Assembly: GCF_019966575.1 (NCBI RefSeq)
Contig: NZ_JAINFK010000002.1
Coordinates: 420,332 to 484,331, forward strand
DNA: 64,000 bases
From: Oricola cellulosilytica
Lineage (GTDB): Bacteria; Pseudomonadota; Alphaproteobacteria; Rhizobiales; Rhizobiaceae
Direction: 5' to 3'
Part shown: piece after piece, positions 53,223 to 62,152 of the stretch
Layout: every line of letters starts with the position of its first letter
How positions within the stretch are numbered: position 1 is the stretch's first letter
Made by a program: the position numbers and the translations under genes
The notes under the pieces: model-generated
Database searches by the model: none
What the model saw: the letters and a program-made list of their open reading frames with translations, nothing else
Told to the model about the DNA's origin: nothing

Positions 53223-53858
53223 GTGCGCGAGGACATGAAACTGCCTGAAGCCGGCCACGAGCCCGCGCTCATCGTCGCCTTGGGATGGTTTGCCATTGCC
53301 GGCTGCGTCGCAATGGCGGCATCGATCCTGATTGCCGATTTCGTGGTACCCGAGCATAACTGGATTGCCGATACGATCAGTGACCTGGGTGCCGGGAAGT
53401 ACGAGTTCATTGTCGATATCGGCATCTACGCGTTTTCCGCGTCGCTCATCGCGATCGCCCTGCTCGCGGCACACGTCCACATGGGCGGATGGGGCTGGAG
53501 TCTCGGAATAGCCGGTTTCGCGTTCCTCGCGCTTATCGTCTTTCTCGTGGGGGCACGCAACGAATATGGTGATCGTGACAGCGACGGGGTCGTGATCCAC
53601 ATCTATCTGGTCTACGCGCTCGGCGTCCTAATGGCTGCGATTCCCCTGCTGATGGTGAAAGGGGCCGGCCGGGCCGGAAAATTCTATGGCCGCACGCTGG
53701 TCGGAATCGCTGTTGTCTGGGCGATCTCCGCTCCGGTCTTCTTCTTCCTGCCCAGCAGCATCGACGGAATCTACGAGCGTTACCTTGGTCTCGTCGCCTT
53801 CAGTCTCGTGATCACCCTCGCGACGCTTTTCATCAAGTTTGCGCGCCGGCTCCAGTGA
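53223..53858 (+). CDS. DUF998 membrane protein
   Basis: About 211 residues from a GTG at 53223 (GGAGA nine bases upstream); an ATG at 53235 is the alternative, but its ribosome site would be too close. Six membrane helices and the conserved DUF998 segment HNWIADTISDLGAG after the first helix. Proteins of this family are integral membrane proteins of unknown function. Confidence 0.82.
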   Translation: MREDMKLPEAGHEPALIVALGWFAIAGCVAMAASILIADFVVPEHNWIADTISDLGAGKYEFIVDIGIYAFSASLIAIALLAAHVHMGGWGWSLGIAGFAFLALIVFLVGARNEYGDRDSDGVVIHIYLVYALGVLMAAIPLLMVKGAGRAGKFYGRTLVGIAVVWAISAPVFFFLPSSIDGIYERYLGLVAFSLVITLATLFIKFARRLQ

Positions 53859-54383
53859 CTGGCGCGAGGCCTGCAGTGCCTGCAAGCCGTCGCCGGGTGG
53901 AGGTGCATGCCGAATGGCCCTGCCCTCACCCCCGAGGTGCGCGGGACGCGGCGCCAATGCGTAGGCGGCACCCTCACCGGCCCGCGGTCGTGCTGTCGAG
54001 GAGCTTGCCGGGCCGGACCGGGAGCTGGCGCCTGGCTCGCGCAATGATGGGGCATAAGCATTGCGCGCATAACCGGGCGGACAGTCATCCCTGGTCCTCC
54101 GCTTCCCGGGGGAGGGGAAGGCCCCTCTTCCCGCGGCGGAGTCATGTGTCTTGCGCCGCTTGCAGAAGAGAGAACCGCCAGTCTAGAAAACCGGGGCCGC
54201 CGTACAAGCTGGCAGAACTGATAGGTCTTGCCCTGCTCCATTCGCCTGGCCCTTTCGACGCTATATCCGCCGTCCTCATACCCCAGTGCTCGGAGCATAA
54301 TTTCTACAAATTTGCGGATTATTCTAACGTTGCGTTATATTCTTCTTCGGGCCACGGATCCGCATGAATACAGGGCGTTATGC
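53859..54383. other. intergenic, no gene recognised
   Basis: 525 bases between the DUF998 gene and the LuxR gene. The left part is GC-rich with several short inverted repeats (e.g. around 54100-54140). The right part (54290-54370) is AT-rich and probably holds the LuxR gene's promoter; I saw no lux-box-like dyad. Confidence 0.5.
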
Positions 54384-55145
54384 ATGAAGAACCAGCTGAT
54401 TGATTTTCTTTCAGATCTGCGCGCGTCGGAAAATCTTGCGGATTTGTGGTTTACAATCGAGCGATATTTCACCGAGCTGGGTTTCGAGACAGTCAATTGC
54501 GGGGTGATAGACAAGGCCGATGGCGCGGTCGTCGGGGTGTTTTCGAACATGAGCGCCGGTTGGCTGGATCATTATGTCGATCAGGGCTACATGGCCCATG
54601 ATCCTATCGTCGCGTATCTCCACCGGCATAACCGGGACGCCATTTACAGCCAGGCGCGAAGGCCGCTGTTCTACGGCGATCGGCCGGAGATGGCCGCCCG
54701 ACTGTTCGACGAGGTTGCGGAAGAAGGCGTCATCTCTTCGCTGCTATCCCCGTTTCACCATCCGAACGCGCGGCGCGTGCTGGCCTTCAACATCGCCAAC
54801 AGACTGGACGAACCCGAGTTCGCCCGGCTGCTGCGCCGCAACGAGAGGGAGTTGATGGTCGGGCTCGGCCTCGCCCACAGCTTTCTGACCGGCTCGCTTC
54901 CCGACGAGCAAAAATCGACACCGTGGTACCGAAGCCTGAAATCGGCGAGCGGGCTCACGAACAGGGAACTGGAAGTCCTGCGCTGGCTTTCGACGGGCGT
55001 GCGAAACGACCGGATCGCCGAGAAGCTCAACATCTCTCCCGCCACCGTGAATTTCCATGTGGGGGGCATCAAGAAGAAGCTGGGCGCCAAGACCCGCGAG
55101 CACGCCGTGGCGCTGGCGATTTCCGCCGGTTGTTTCCAGCCGTAG
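54384..55145 (+). CDS. LuxR-family autoinducer-binding regulator (orphan)
   Basis: 253 residues. An N-terminal autoinducer-binding domain (about 10-170) with WLDHYVDQGYMAHDPIV, holding the Tyr and Asp typical of AHL pockets, and a C-terminal LuxR helix-turn-helix (about 190-250, LTNRELEVLRWLSTG, ISPATVNFHVGGIKKKLGA). No AHL synthase gene is in the window, so it is an orphan or 'solo'. The gene lies in an AT-richer area, before several small secreted-protein genes. Confidence 0.9.
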   Translation: MKNQLIDFLSDLRASENLADLWFTIERYFTELGFETVNCGVIDKADGAVVGVFSNMSAGWLDHYVDQGYMAHDPIVAYLHRHNRDAIYSQARRPLFYGDRPEMAARLFDEVAEEGVISSLLSPFHHPNARRVLAFNIANRLDEPEFARLLRRNERELMVGLGLAHSFLTGSLPDEQKSTPWYRSLKSASGLTNRELEVLRWLSTGVRNDRIAEKLNISPATVNFHVGGIKKKLGAKTREHAVALAISAGCFQP

Positions 55146-55210
55146 AGGGGGATTGGCCTGATGGCCCCCTGCCCTCAACCTCAGGTGCGAGCGCAGCGAG
55201 CCTCGAAGGA

Positions 55211-55291
55211 TCAAGCCCCGTCTGCCGCCTTCTCCAGCACATCCTCGGCTCAGGTGCTAAGGCTCTTGCCGAAGAACGCCGCGGCGGTGCG
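55211..55291 (-). pseudogene. decayed HicB-like antitoxin tail, copy 1
   Basis: On the minus strand about 25 codons read GKSLST-stop-AEDVLEKAADGA-stop, matching the C-terminal end of HicB-type antitoxins but with the conserved Trp codon changed to TGA. A closely related segment is found at 57086-57180. No start or N-terminal part remains. Confidence 0.5.
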
Positions 55292-55759
55292 TCAATCGCC
55301 GATCTGCCCAAAGTTCCTGAATCTGGCGCGCAGATCAATATTCGAATTATCGTTAGGGATACTGTCTTCGATCACCAGTGCCGCATGAACCAAGTGCGTG
55401 GACGGTGATTTGATCAGAAACGGGCCGTTCGGGACATTGCGGACCTTTACATAACTTACCTTTCCGTCCGTACCTAGGACCTTGATCTCGATGCGGCCCA
55501 TGTCTTGGGCGCGCGTGCCTGCGTCCCCCGCACCCGTGCTGAACCTGCCAATGATTTCCACGGCCGCTCCTTCTCCAAAGCCTCCTGTCCAAAAATGACC
55601 GCCCTGCGCCCTGCGGAGTTCGTCGTCATTGAATCTATAAACTTGAACCGGAGCCTTTACTTCAGCCGGCGCATCCCGCAGCGGCTCCTCCTCTCCTAGA
55701 GATGGCGTTGCAGCTGCCGTAAGCGCAGCAATTATCATAGGTGAGAATTTGTTTTTCAT
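55292..55759 (-). CDS. small secreted protein, unknown function
   Basis: 155 residues with GAGGTAGTC upstream of the ATG. Signal peptide about 1-22. The mature part has a basic and acidic linker, then a beta-rich core (GKVSYVKVRNVPNGPF). GC content is lower than average. It is followed upstream by another very small secreted gene in the same direction, which may form an operon. Confidence 0.65.
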   Translation of the reverse strand: MKNKFSPMIIAALTAAATPSLGEEEPLRDAPAEVKAPVQVYRFNDDELRRAQGGHFWTGGFGEGAAVEIIGRFSTGAGDAGTRAQDMGRIEIKVLGTDGKVSYVKVRNVPNGPFLIKSPSTHLVHAALVIEDSIPNDNSNIDLRARFRNFGQIGD

Positions 55760-55861
55760 TTCGACTACCTCTTTAAGAGTGCCTGTGGTCCACCACGCTC
55801 GCAGTCCCGCGACGTTTCTCGTTAAAGGTACGTCTGACGGCGTTCTATTGGCGCCCGGAGT

Positions 55862-56086
55862 TCAGCAGTTGTTCCTTGAGGAATTAGCGCAGCGTTGTCC
55901 TTCCCGGTCGTCGATGTCATTGAGGGACTGATTGTAGTCGTTCTGGTCGGCGAATCCGATTTCCTCGAGCACCTGCTGCCTTTCCAAAAGTTCTTCGCGT
56001 TCACGATCCCCCTGCTCGTCGGCGGTGGCCACCGGTACACTTGATACCACCATCAGCACTCCCATCGTAGACACCCAAGATTTCAT
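55862..56086 (-). CDS. very small secreted protein, unknown function
   Basis: 74 residues with a strong AGGAGAAGGAG site. Signal peptide about 1-22 (ends Ala-Thr-Ala). The mature about 52 residues are strongly charged (Glu, Asp, Arg) with two cysteines near the C-terminus. About 100 bases from the next gene downstream. Not recognised. Confidence 0.65.
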   Translation of the reverse strand: MKSWVSTMGVLMVVSSVPVATADEQGDREREELLERQQVLEEIGFADQNDYNQSLNDIDDREGQRCANSSRNNC

Positions 56087-56438
56087 GCTCCTTCTCCTCG
56101 CTCATGTACAAGTGGAACTTGCCCGACCAGTCTAGCTCGTCAGTAAGGTGCAACAAGCTATCAGAATTAATAGTCGGTCTTTGTCGAAACGCGGTTCGCC
56201 TGCGTTCGAGACACCGAGCTAGAACGATATCTGCGATACGACCGGCCTTTGCCCGCGGCGTGAATCTGAGTTTTTGGTCGAAGCAGGCGAGCCAAATCGC
56301 GAGAACGCCTGCTGAAAACGACCGCGGCAAAGTGCAAGACCGACTAATATTCATCAAGTAGACATTATTGGAAATTGACAATCAAGACATTCCAATCTAA
56401 AGTAAAAATTCTTCTCTTATTTGATTGAGGAGATAACA
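56087..56438. other. AT-richer intergenic region between divergent small genes
   Basis: 352 bases between two oppositely oriented secreted-protein genes. It should contain two divergent promoters. Open frames on both strands lack ribosome sites; no repeat or hairpin stands out beyond AT-rich blocks. Confidence 0.45.
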
Positions 56439-56699
56439 ATGCCCCACCCCAAACTACTAATTTCGCTTGTGCTTTCCTGCGGATTGCTGGTCGCCGGCGC
56501 CCAGGCGCAGGAAAGCAGCATGAGTTCGCAGTTTGCCGAGGGCGCCGTCGGCGTGAGCTGTTCGTCGAAGGACGGGAAGGTCGACTGCTTTTGCACCGGC
56601 GGCTGCAAGCGGACACAGCATGACTGCTCTTGCACCGGTCTCCAGTCCTCGACGATAAGCAACGAGATGCTGAGAGAGCTGCTGCTAAGGCGCGAATGA
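56439..56699 (+). CDS. small secreted Cys-rich protein
   Basis: 86 residues with GAGGAG and an ATG seven bases on. Signal peptide about 1-23. The mature peptide carries cysteines in the pattern C-x9-C-F-C-T-G-G-C-x6-D-C-S-C-T-G, where two C-x-C-T-G units are repeated. This could bind metal or form a compact disulfide-bonded fold. Divergent from the two small genes on its left. Confidence 0.68.
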   Translation: MPHPKLLISLVLSCGLLVAGAQAQESSMSSQFAEGAVGVSCSSKDGKVDCFCTGGCKRTQHDCSCTGLQSSTISNEMLRELLLRRE

Positions 56700-56910
56700 T
56701 CGCAGCGCAAGGGAAGCGGCAAGAGTGGCCACCCGCCTGAAACGCGGGCGGCCACCTTCCGGTCATTGCCGGCAGGTTCCCGGACACGTGCCCTCCCAGG
56801 CGCGTTGATCGGAAAGCTGCGCGGGCGCGCCTTCTCTCGCCCCTGCCCTGCGGGGGAGAGGTGGCGAGCGCAGCGAGACGGTGAGGGTGAGAAGCGGACG
56901 GCGCAGCCGG

Positions 56911-56936
56911 CCAATCGACAACGATTTGTCGATTGG
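56911..56936. repeat. perfect 11-bp inverted repeat
   Basis: CCAATCGACAA (56911-56921) and TTGTCGATTGG (56926-56936) are exact reverse complements around a four-base loop CGAT. No T-run follows. It stands alone in a gene-free region. Confidence 0.7.
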
Positions 56937-57085
56937 AGCGACGAATGCCCGGAGCGAAAGCGAAGGGCCGGTCGATCGAGGCAGCAAACCCGCGGCTCGA
57001 CCTCGGCAAGTTTGCCAAGACTTGTGAGCGCCCGCGAACCAAGCGCGGCTGGGTGGGGGTGAGAGAAGATGGTTTGCCAAAACCG

Positions 57086-57180
57086 TCAGCCGGCCCCGCC
57101 CGCCGCCTTTTCCAGAACCTCCTCGGCCCAGTTGTTGAGGTTCTTGCCGGAAAGTTCGGCGGCGAGCGCCGCGCGGGAGC
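57086..57180 (-). pseudogene. HicB-like antitoxin tail, copy 2
   Basis: On the minus strand 31 codons read RSRAALAAELSGKNLNNW-AEEVLEKAA and end at a stop at 57086. This is the C-terminal helix-and-tail pattern of HicB antitoxins (G-K-S-L-N-x-W). The frame is cut by a TGA directly upstream. No HicA toxin is near. Copy 1 is at 55211. Confidence 0.5.
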
Positions 57181-57268
57181 GCACTCACCAAAAGACCCGG
57201 TTGCGGAACGAGCGAGAATCATAATAGGAATTTATTCCGGAGACGGCATATCAAAATGGAGATCAGCC

Positions 57269-57538
57269 ATGGCCGCCCGCCGCCACACCCGCCGCAAGGA
57301 ATTGCATTCGCTACACGTCAAACGGTTTGTCAAACTCTGCGTCCGCTGCCACGGCGAGATGATGCCGATCTCTACCGAACTGCATCCGACTTCGCCCCAG
57401 GCCAAGGCGATCGACCGCCTTTCCGACGCCATCAAGAATGCGATCCGCGAGGTCAGCGGCGAGGAGCCGCCCTGGCCGGGCGAGGCACACGGCGCCGGCC
57501 CCGGCTGGCGCGATCCGGACGGGACCCGATCCAACTAG
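57269..57538 (+). CDS. small basic protein, unknown function
   Basis: 89 residues with GGAG nine bases before the ATG. Arg/His/Lys-rich N-terminus, a KLCVRCHGEMMPIS segment with C-x2-C that may bind zinc, then an AKAIDRLSDAIKNAIREV helix and a Gly-rich tail. Followed 66 bases on by another small gene. Not recognised. Confidence 0.55.
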   Translation: MAARRHTRRKELHSLHVKRFVKLCVRCHGEMMPISTELHPTSPQAKAIDRLSDAIKNAIREVSGEEPPWPGEAHGAGPGWRDPDGTRSN

Positions 57539-57604
57539 TTGGAATGCAACAGCTTGGAGCCGTCGCCCACGCTTGCCCGGTCAGAAACCGGAAAGGGCAA
57601 AATC

Positions 57605-57757
57605 ATGGATATCGTCCATATTCTCAATGTCGCGCACAAGGAGGCGGTTCGCTGCCGCCGCCACTTCCTCGCCTATCTCATCGGAATGGCGCTGATCGAG
57701 GCGCGGGAAATCGAAATGTCCGGTGAGCCGGACGGTGAACGTTTGAGCGGCACCTGA
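57605..57757 (+). CDS. very small protein, unknown function
   Basis: 50 residues with AAGGG eight bases before the ATG. An amphipathic helical sequence (HKEAVRCRRHFLAYLIGMALIEAREIEMS) fills most of it. Possibly cotranscribed with the preceding small gene. Too short to classify. Confidence 0.5.
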   Translation: MDIVHILNVAHKEAVRCRRHFLAYLIGMALIEAREIEMSGEPDGERLSGT

Positions 57758-57797
57758 CCCCAGCGGCCGGGAACGGATGTGCCGGCCCCGGCCGCAT

Positions 57798-58448
57798 TTA
57801 CGCAAATTCTTCTTCCATCACCTCGATCAGCCCGTCATCGGAAAGCGGGCGCTGCAACGCTCTTGCCTCCTCCCAGGGCGCGGTCAGCCAGGTCTCGATC
57901 TCGTCCGGCTTGGTCAGGATCACCGGCATCGCCTTCGGGTGGATCGGCGCGACGACGGCGTTCGGTTCGGTCGTGAAAAACGCGTAGAGATCGGCCGTGA
58001 CCTCGCCCTCCTTCAGTTTGCGGACAGAGGTCCAGTTCGTCCAGATCCCGGCAAAGAAGAACAGCGGCCGGTCGTCGCCGATGGCAAACCAGTGATTGCC
58101 CTTGCGGCCGGTCTCCGGGTCCTTCTCGCGGGCCGGTTCGGCAAAGGAGGTTGCGGGAACGAGGCAGCGATTGTCGGTGCCCAGCCAGCGCCGCCAGTGC
58201 GGCGAAGCGGCATTGCGGACGTTCGTCACGCCCTTGTCGGTCTTTCTGCCCTTCAGCACGAATTGCGGCGACGGCATCCCCCAGCGCGCGCGCACCAGCT
58301 CCCGGCCGCCTTCCGAGTGGCGGACGATCGCCGCCGGATAGTCGGGCCAGACCTTTCCGGGCTCGAGATTGCCGGCGTGGTTGGTCATCGCGCCGGCCAG
58401 CTCGATCATCGCCGCGGGGCCTTTCGAAAGGGAATAGAGATTGCACAT
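57798..58448 (-). CDS. SRAP-family DNA-crosslink protein (HMCES/YedK)
   Basis: 216 residues, full length. The catalytic cysteine C2 directly follows the start Met, and the other SRAP residues are visible: Asn in VTNVRN, Glu in TSFAEP and His in PIHPKAMPVIL. SRAP proteins form thiazolidine links with abasic sites in single-stranded DNA and shield them during replication. Single-gene unit. Confidence 0.93.
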   Translation of the reverse strand: MCNLYSLSKGPAAMIELAGAMTNHAGNLEPGKVWPDYPAAIVRHSEGGRELVRARWGMPSPQFVLKGRKTDKGVTNVRNAASPHWRRWLGTDNRCLVPATSFAEPAREKDPETGRKGNHWFAIGDDRPLFFFAGIWTNWTSVRKLKEGEVTADLYAFFTTEPNAVVAPIHPKAMPVILTKPDEIETWLTAPWEEARALQRPLSDDGLIEVMEEEFA

Positions 58449-58932
58449 GCGGCCATATTACACGGCCCGGACGACGCCGGAACCGGTCGCGAACCTTGTG
58501 CAAAGGTCAAAGTAGCGCTTGTCAGTGGAGAAACGACGCTGCCAATCTGCCAAGTGACGCAAAGTCACGGTCGTTGAAGTTCGGGCACCAATCCGAGCAG
58601 AGGCCTTACGCTAAGCGGAAGTCAGGAGTGAGGGCGTCGGCCAAACCGAATTCCCTCACCCCTGGCGGTCCTACTTCAGTCAAGACTGAATTACAGTAGT
58701 TGTAAGTGGCATTTTTTGCCACAGTCAACGACCGCTCCTTGGTCTCCTGTTGAGAAACTTTGGCCTGACTGAAAATTCGCGATGTTTGTCGGCGGATCGG
58801 GACCACCTCCGGGCCAGTAGTTTTATCACCAGACCCGCCTTCGCCCGGAATATGGCGAGCGCTGGTTCTGCTCGGAGGCCGAGGCGCGAAGGACTGGCTG
58901 GCGCAAAGCCCGGCGGTAGCTTGGGCTCAGGA
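58449..58932. other. intergenic, low-GC stretch, no gene seen
   Basis: 484 bases between the SRAP gene start and the coiled-coil gene's end, both leftward. Two small stem-loops were noted, GTGGCA-TTTTT-TGCCAC (58706-58722) and GTGAC-GCAAA-GTCAC (58554-58568). Open frames lack starts or family resemblance. Confidence 0.5.
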
Positions 58933-59460
58933 TTAGTTATTGGGCTTTTTGAAGTCGGGATCGAGTAATTGATACGGGGACAATACGAATTCGTCGCTGA
59001 AGTTATACCCGAGCTTTTCCATCACCACTCCTACTTCGTTGACGTCCGCCTCTTGGAAGGTTTTTCCACCATCGAATGTGTATTTTATCCGCATGGATGA
59101 CCGAATTTGCGCAATCTGCTCCTCAATGCGCTCCATACCGTTCCGTAGTTCCCGAATTTCTTGATTATTTTGGCCTTGATCCCCTCCCAACTCTCGCAGT
59201 TCCCGCGCGATTTCGAGAGCTAAGTTGGCACGCTCCCGTTCCAACGAGATCAACTGGGTACTCAAATTTGCATTGATCGAAGTTACAGTCGAATTGAGAT
59301 CAGAGAGGTTGACAGAGAGCGTTTCAACAGCCGTGGTCAGGCCTCTGACCTGCTTTTCCGCGACATAATCGGCAATGTAGAAGGAGCCGACCCAGATCGG
59401 TATGGCCGCCAGCACGATGCTGGCAAGCGTCTTCAGGAGCCAAGGCAACAAACTCTGCAT
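58933..59460 (-). CDS. membrane-anchored coiled-coil protein
   Basis: 175 residues with GAGGA nine bases before the ATG. A membrane helix near 8-30 is followed by a long heptad-type coiled coil (about 35-125), then a short C-terminal segment with TFDGGKTFQEADVNEVG. GC content is clearly lower than that of the neighbours, suggesting transfer. It may trimerise or span the periplasm. Not recognised. Confidence 0.65.
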   Translation of the reverse strand: MQSLLPWLLKTLASIVLAAIPIWVGSFYIADYVAEKQVRGLTTAVETLSVNLSDLNSTVTSINANLSTQLISLERERANLALEIARELRELGGDQGQNNQEIRELRNGMERIEEQIAQIRSSMRIKYTFDGGKTFQEADVNEVGVVMEKLGYNFSDEFVLSPYQLLDPDFKKPNN

Positions 59461-59922
59461 CTCATGTCCTCGCAGTATGAATATAGGGTTTGGCTGGAGA
59501 TATTCCCGCCCCGCTACTTCACGATTACATCAAATCGCCTTTATGGAGCGCCTGCAACTCATATCGAGGAACTCAGGCCTGACGACGAGAGGAGGCACAA
59601 GCTGCAGATAAGCAATTCCCGCGTCTTCGTCCCCCCTCCGCCGGTGATCGAATATTTCAGTTCCACCTCCCCTATCGCGAAGCCAGCAAAGATCGTGCAG
59701 ATATCGGGAGGTTCGTTGCTCCACATAAGAAACCGCCCCCCATTCACCACTTTCCCCCTTGCCGCTTGAGTCCCCCGCGCAAATGCGGCATGACTCGAAG
59801 CGAAGGGGTGCTCAACTGGTTGCGACGGCAGATCGCCGCCGCGGCGCAGGTCCGCAGGCCGCCGGCTCCGGCGGGCGCGCGGGCCGGACCTTTGCCAACC
59901 AGGTCGTGGACTCGGACAATCG
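59461..59922. other. intergenic upstream of the PBP gene
   Basis: 462 bases between divergent genes. The right 100 bases are GC-rich and run into the PBP gene. Two overlapping open frames (plus 59464-59769 and a minus one) lack ribosome sites and codon bias, so no gene is called. Confidence 0.4.
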
Positions 59923-62094
59923 ATGGAAAATCCATTCAAGAACGGCGATGACGGCGACGGCGCAAAGCCGCTGAAGAAATCGTCCTTCCTGCTCGAGATC
60001 GACGCCTGGATCGATTCCTCGCTCTACGAATCGCGGTTCGCCGCCGGCCAGGCCTGGGAGGAAATCGTCATCTTCTTCCGCCGCTTCCGCGCGCGCGGCA
60101 TAAAACGCTTCTTCGTCGAGATCATGAGCGAGGGCGCGACGCTGGGCGCGGGCGGCCTCGTCGTGCTGCTGGCGCTCGCCCTGCCCGCCTCCGACGAGAT
60201 CGCCGGCAACTGGCGCGACCAGGAGGATTTCGCCGTCACCTTCCTCGACCGCTACGGCCGCGAGATCGGCAAGCGCGGCATCCTGCACACCGACGCGGTG
60301 CCGATGTCGGAACTGCCCGACCATCTGGTCAAGGCGGTGCTGGCGACCGAGGACCGCCGCTTCTTTGACCATTACGGCCTCGATTTCGTCGGCCTGGCGC
60401 GGGCGATGACCGAGAATGTGCGCGCCAATTCCGTCGTCCAGGGCGGGTCCACCATCTCCCAGCAGCTCGCGAAAAACCTGTTCCTGTCAAACGAGCGCAC
60501 GCTCGACCGAAAGGTCAAGGAGGCGTTCCTGTCGCTGTGGCTGGAGGCGAACCTCACCAAGGAGGAGATTCTCAAGCTCTATCTCGACCGCGCCTATATG
60601 GGGGGCGGCACGTTCGGGGTCGCTGCGGCGTCGGAATTCTATTTCGGCAAGAATGTGCGCGACGTGTCGCTTGCCGAGAGCGCGATGCTCGCCGGGCTGT
60701 TCAAGGCGCCGGCCAAATACGCCCCGCACATCAACCTGCCAGCGGCGCGCGCGCGCGCCAACGAGGTGCTCACCAACATGGTGCAGGGCGATTTCATGAC
60801 CGAGGGCCAGGTCGTCGGCGCGCGGCTGGAACCGGCCGACGTGGTGCTGCGCGACACCACGGACAGCCCCGATTATTTCCTCGACTGGGCGTTCGGCGAG
60901 GTCAAGAAATTCGTCCTCGAGAACCGCCTGCGCACCCGCTCGATCACCGTGCGCACGACGATCGACACCGACCTGCAGCGCGCGTCCGAGGAGGCGGTGC
61001 AGTTCTTCCTCAGGCAGAACGGCAAGGAGTACAACGTCTCCGAATCGGCCGTGGTGATGATGGAGAACAGCGGCGCTGTGCGGGCGATGGTCGGCGGGCG
61101 CGACTATGGCGAGAGCCAGTTCAACCGGGCGACCGACGCCGAGCGTCAGGCCGGCTCGTCGTTCAAGCCCTATGTCTATGCCGCGGCGCTGGAGCACGGC
61201 CTGTCGCCCGACGACGTCGTGCGTGACGGTCCGGTCACCTGGCGGGGCTGGTCGCCGCAGAACTACAACCGCCAGTTCTCCGGCAACGTCACGCTGGCGA
61301 CCGCGCTGGCCAAATCGATCAACACCGTGCCGGTGCTGCTGGCGCGCGACTATCTGCGCGGCACCGAACCGATCGTCGAACTGACCCATGCGATGGGCAT
61401 CACCTCGCCGATCATCTCGCACCACACGATGGTGCTCGGCACGTCCGGGATGACCGTGCTCGACCAGGCGACGGGCTATCTGACCTTCGCCACCGGGGGG
61501 CTCGCCGGGCGGCGCCACGCCTTCACGCAGATCATCAGCGCGTCCGGCGAGGTGCTTTACGACCGGCGCAACTCCGGCCCCGACGGCACGCGGGTGATGT
61601 CGCAGGCGAGCGCCGAGGCGCTCAACCGGATGCTCGCCAACGTTCCGGCGTGGGGCACCGGGCGGCGGGCGGCGCTGACCATGACCACCGCGGCCGGCAA
61701 GACCGGCACGACACAGTCCTACCGCGACGCGTGGTTTGTCGGCTATACCGGCAATTTCACCGCCGCCGTGTGGTACGGCAACGACAACTACACCCCTACG
61801 AACCGATTGACGGGCGGACGGCTGCCAGCAATGACTTGGCAACGGATCATGAGTTACGCACACAATGGCATCGAACTAACTAGCATCCCGGGTGTGGCGC
61901 AGCCCGAGATTCCAGCCGAGGATGCAGATGTGGTGGCCGAGGCGGTCGACGAAAACGGGACATCTAGACCTGATCGTCCCCGCACTCTGTCGCGGCCGAT
62001 GACGCGCTTCCTTCAAGATCTGCGCGAGGACTTTGAAAACGCCGAACCTCTTGGAACGTCCGATCTTACCGTCGCCCGGGCGCACAAACGCTGA
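59923..62094 (+). CDS. class A penicillin-binding protein (PBP1-type)
   Basis: 723 residues. One membrane segment at about 77-95. The glycosyltransferase domain (about 115-305) has EDRRFFDHYG and GGSTISQQLAKN. The transpeptidase domain has S412-x2-K415 (SSFK), S465-I-N467 and K593-T-G. It polymerises and cross-links peptidoglycan. A composition shift begins near 61790: before it third positions are almost all G or C, after it they are mixed, although the protein sequence continues the family pattern. This may mark recombination in the last about 100 codons. Confidence 0.94.
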   Translation: MENPFKNGDDGDGAKPLKKSSFLLEIDAWIDSSLYESRFAAGQAWEEIVIFFRRFRARGIKRFFVEIMSEGATLGAGGLVVLLALALPASDEIAGNWRDQEDFAVTFLDRYGREIGKRGILHTDAVPMSELPDHLVKAVLATEDRRFFDHYGLDFVGLARAMTENVRANSVVQGGSTISQQLAKNLFLSNERTLDRKVKEAFLSLWLEANLTKEEILKLYLDRAYMGGGTFGVAAASEFYFGKNVRDVSLAESAMLAGLFKAPAKYAPHINLPAARARANEVLTNMVQGDFMTEGQVVGARLEPADVVLRDTTDSPDYFLDWAFGEVKKFVLENRLRTRSITVRTTIDTDLQRASEEAVQFFLRQNGKEYNVSESAVVMMENSGAVRAMVGGRDYGESQFNRATDAERQAGSSFKPYVYAAALEHGLSPDDVVRDGPVTWRGWSPQNYNRQFSGNVTLATALAKSINTVPVLLARDYLRGTEPIVELTHAMGITSPIISHHTMVLGTSGMTVLDQATGYLTFATGGLAGRRHAFTQIISASGEVLYDRRNSGPDGTRVMSQASAEALNRMLANVPAWGTGRRAALTMTTAAGKTGTTQSYRDAWFVGYTGNFTAAVWYGNDNYTPTNRLTGGRLPAMTWQRIMSYAHNGIELTSIPGVAQPEIPAEDADVVAEAVDENGTSRPDRPRTLSRPMTRFLQDLREDFENAEPLGTSDLTVARAHKR

Positions 62095-62152
62095 ATGGGA
62101 AATTGTCTTCTGTACACGGTGAGCGTTCGTTGGGGGCCGACCGGGGTGCGTC

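Larger units (their letters stand above)
56700..57268. other. intergenic with repeat-like sequence and antitoxin debris
   Basis: 569 bases. Includes a GC-rich intergenic repeat-like stretch (about 56835-56895), the perfect hairpin at 56911-56936 and a HicB-like antitoxin tail at 57086-57180. No gene with a good start is seen. Confidence 0.5.

Noticed and set aside
59464-59769. 101-residue plus-strand open frame
   Set aside because: No ribosome site, Pro/Arg-rich composition and no recognisable pattern; it would overlap the promoter area of the coiled-coil gene.
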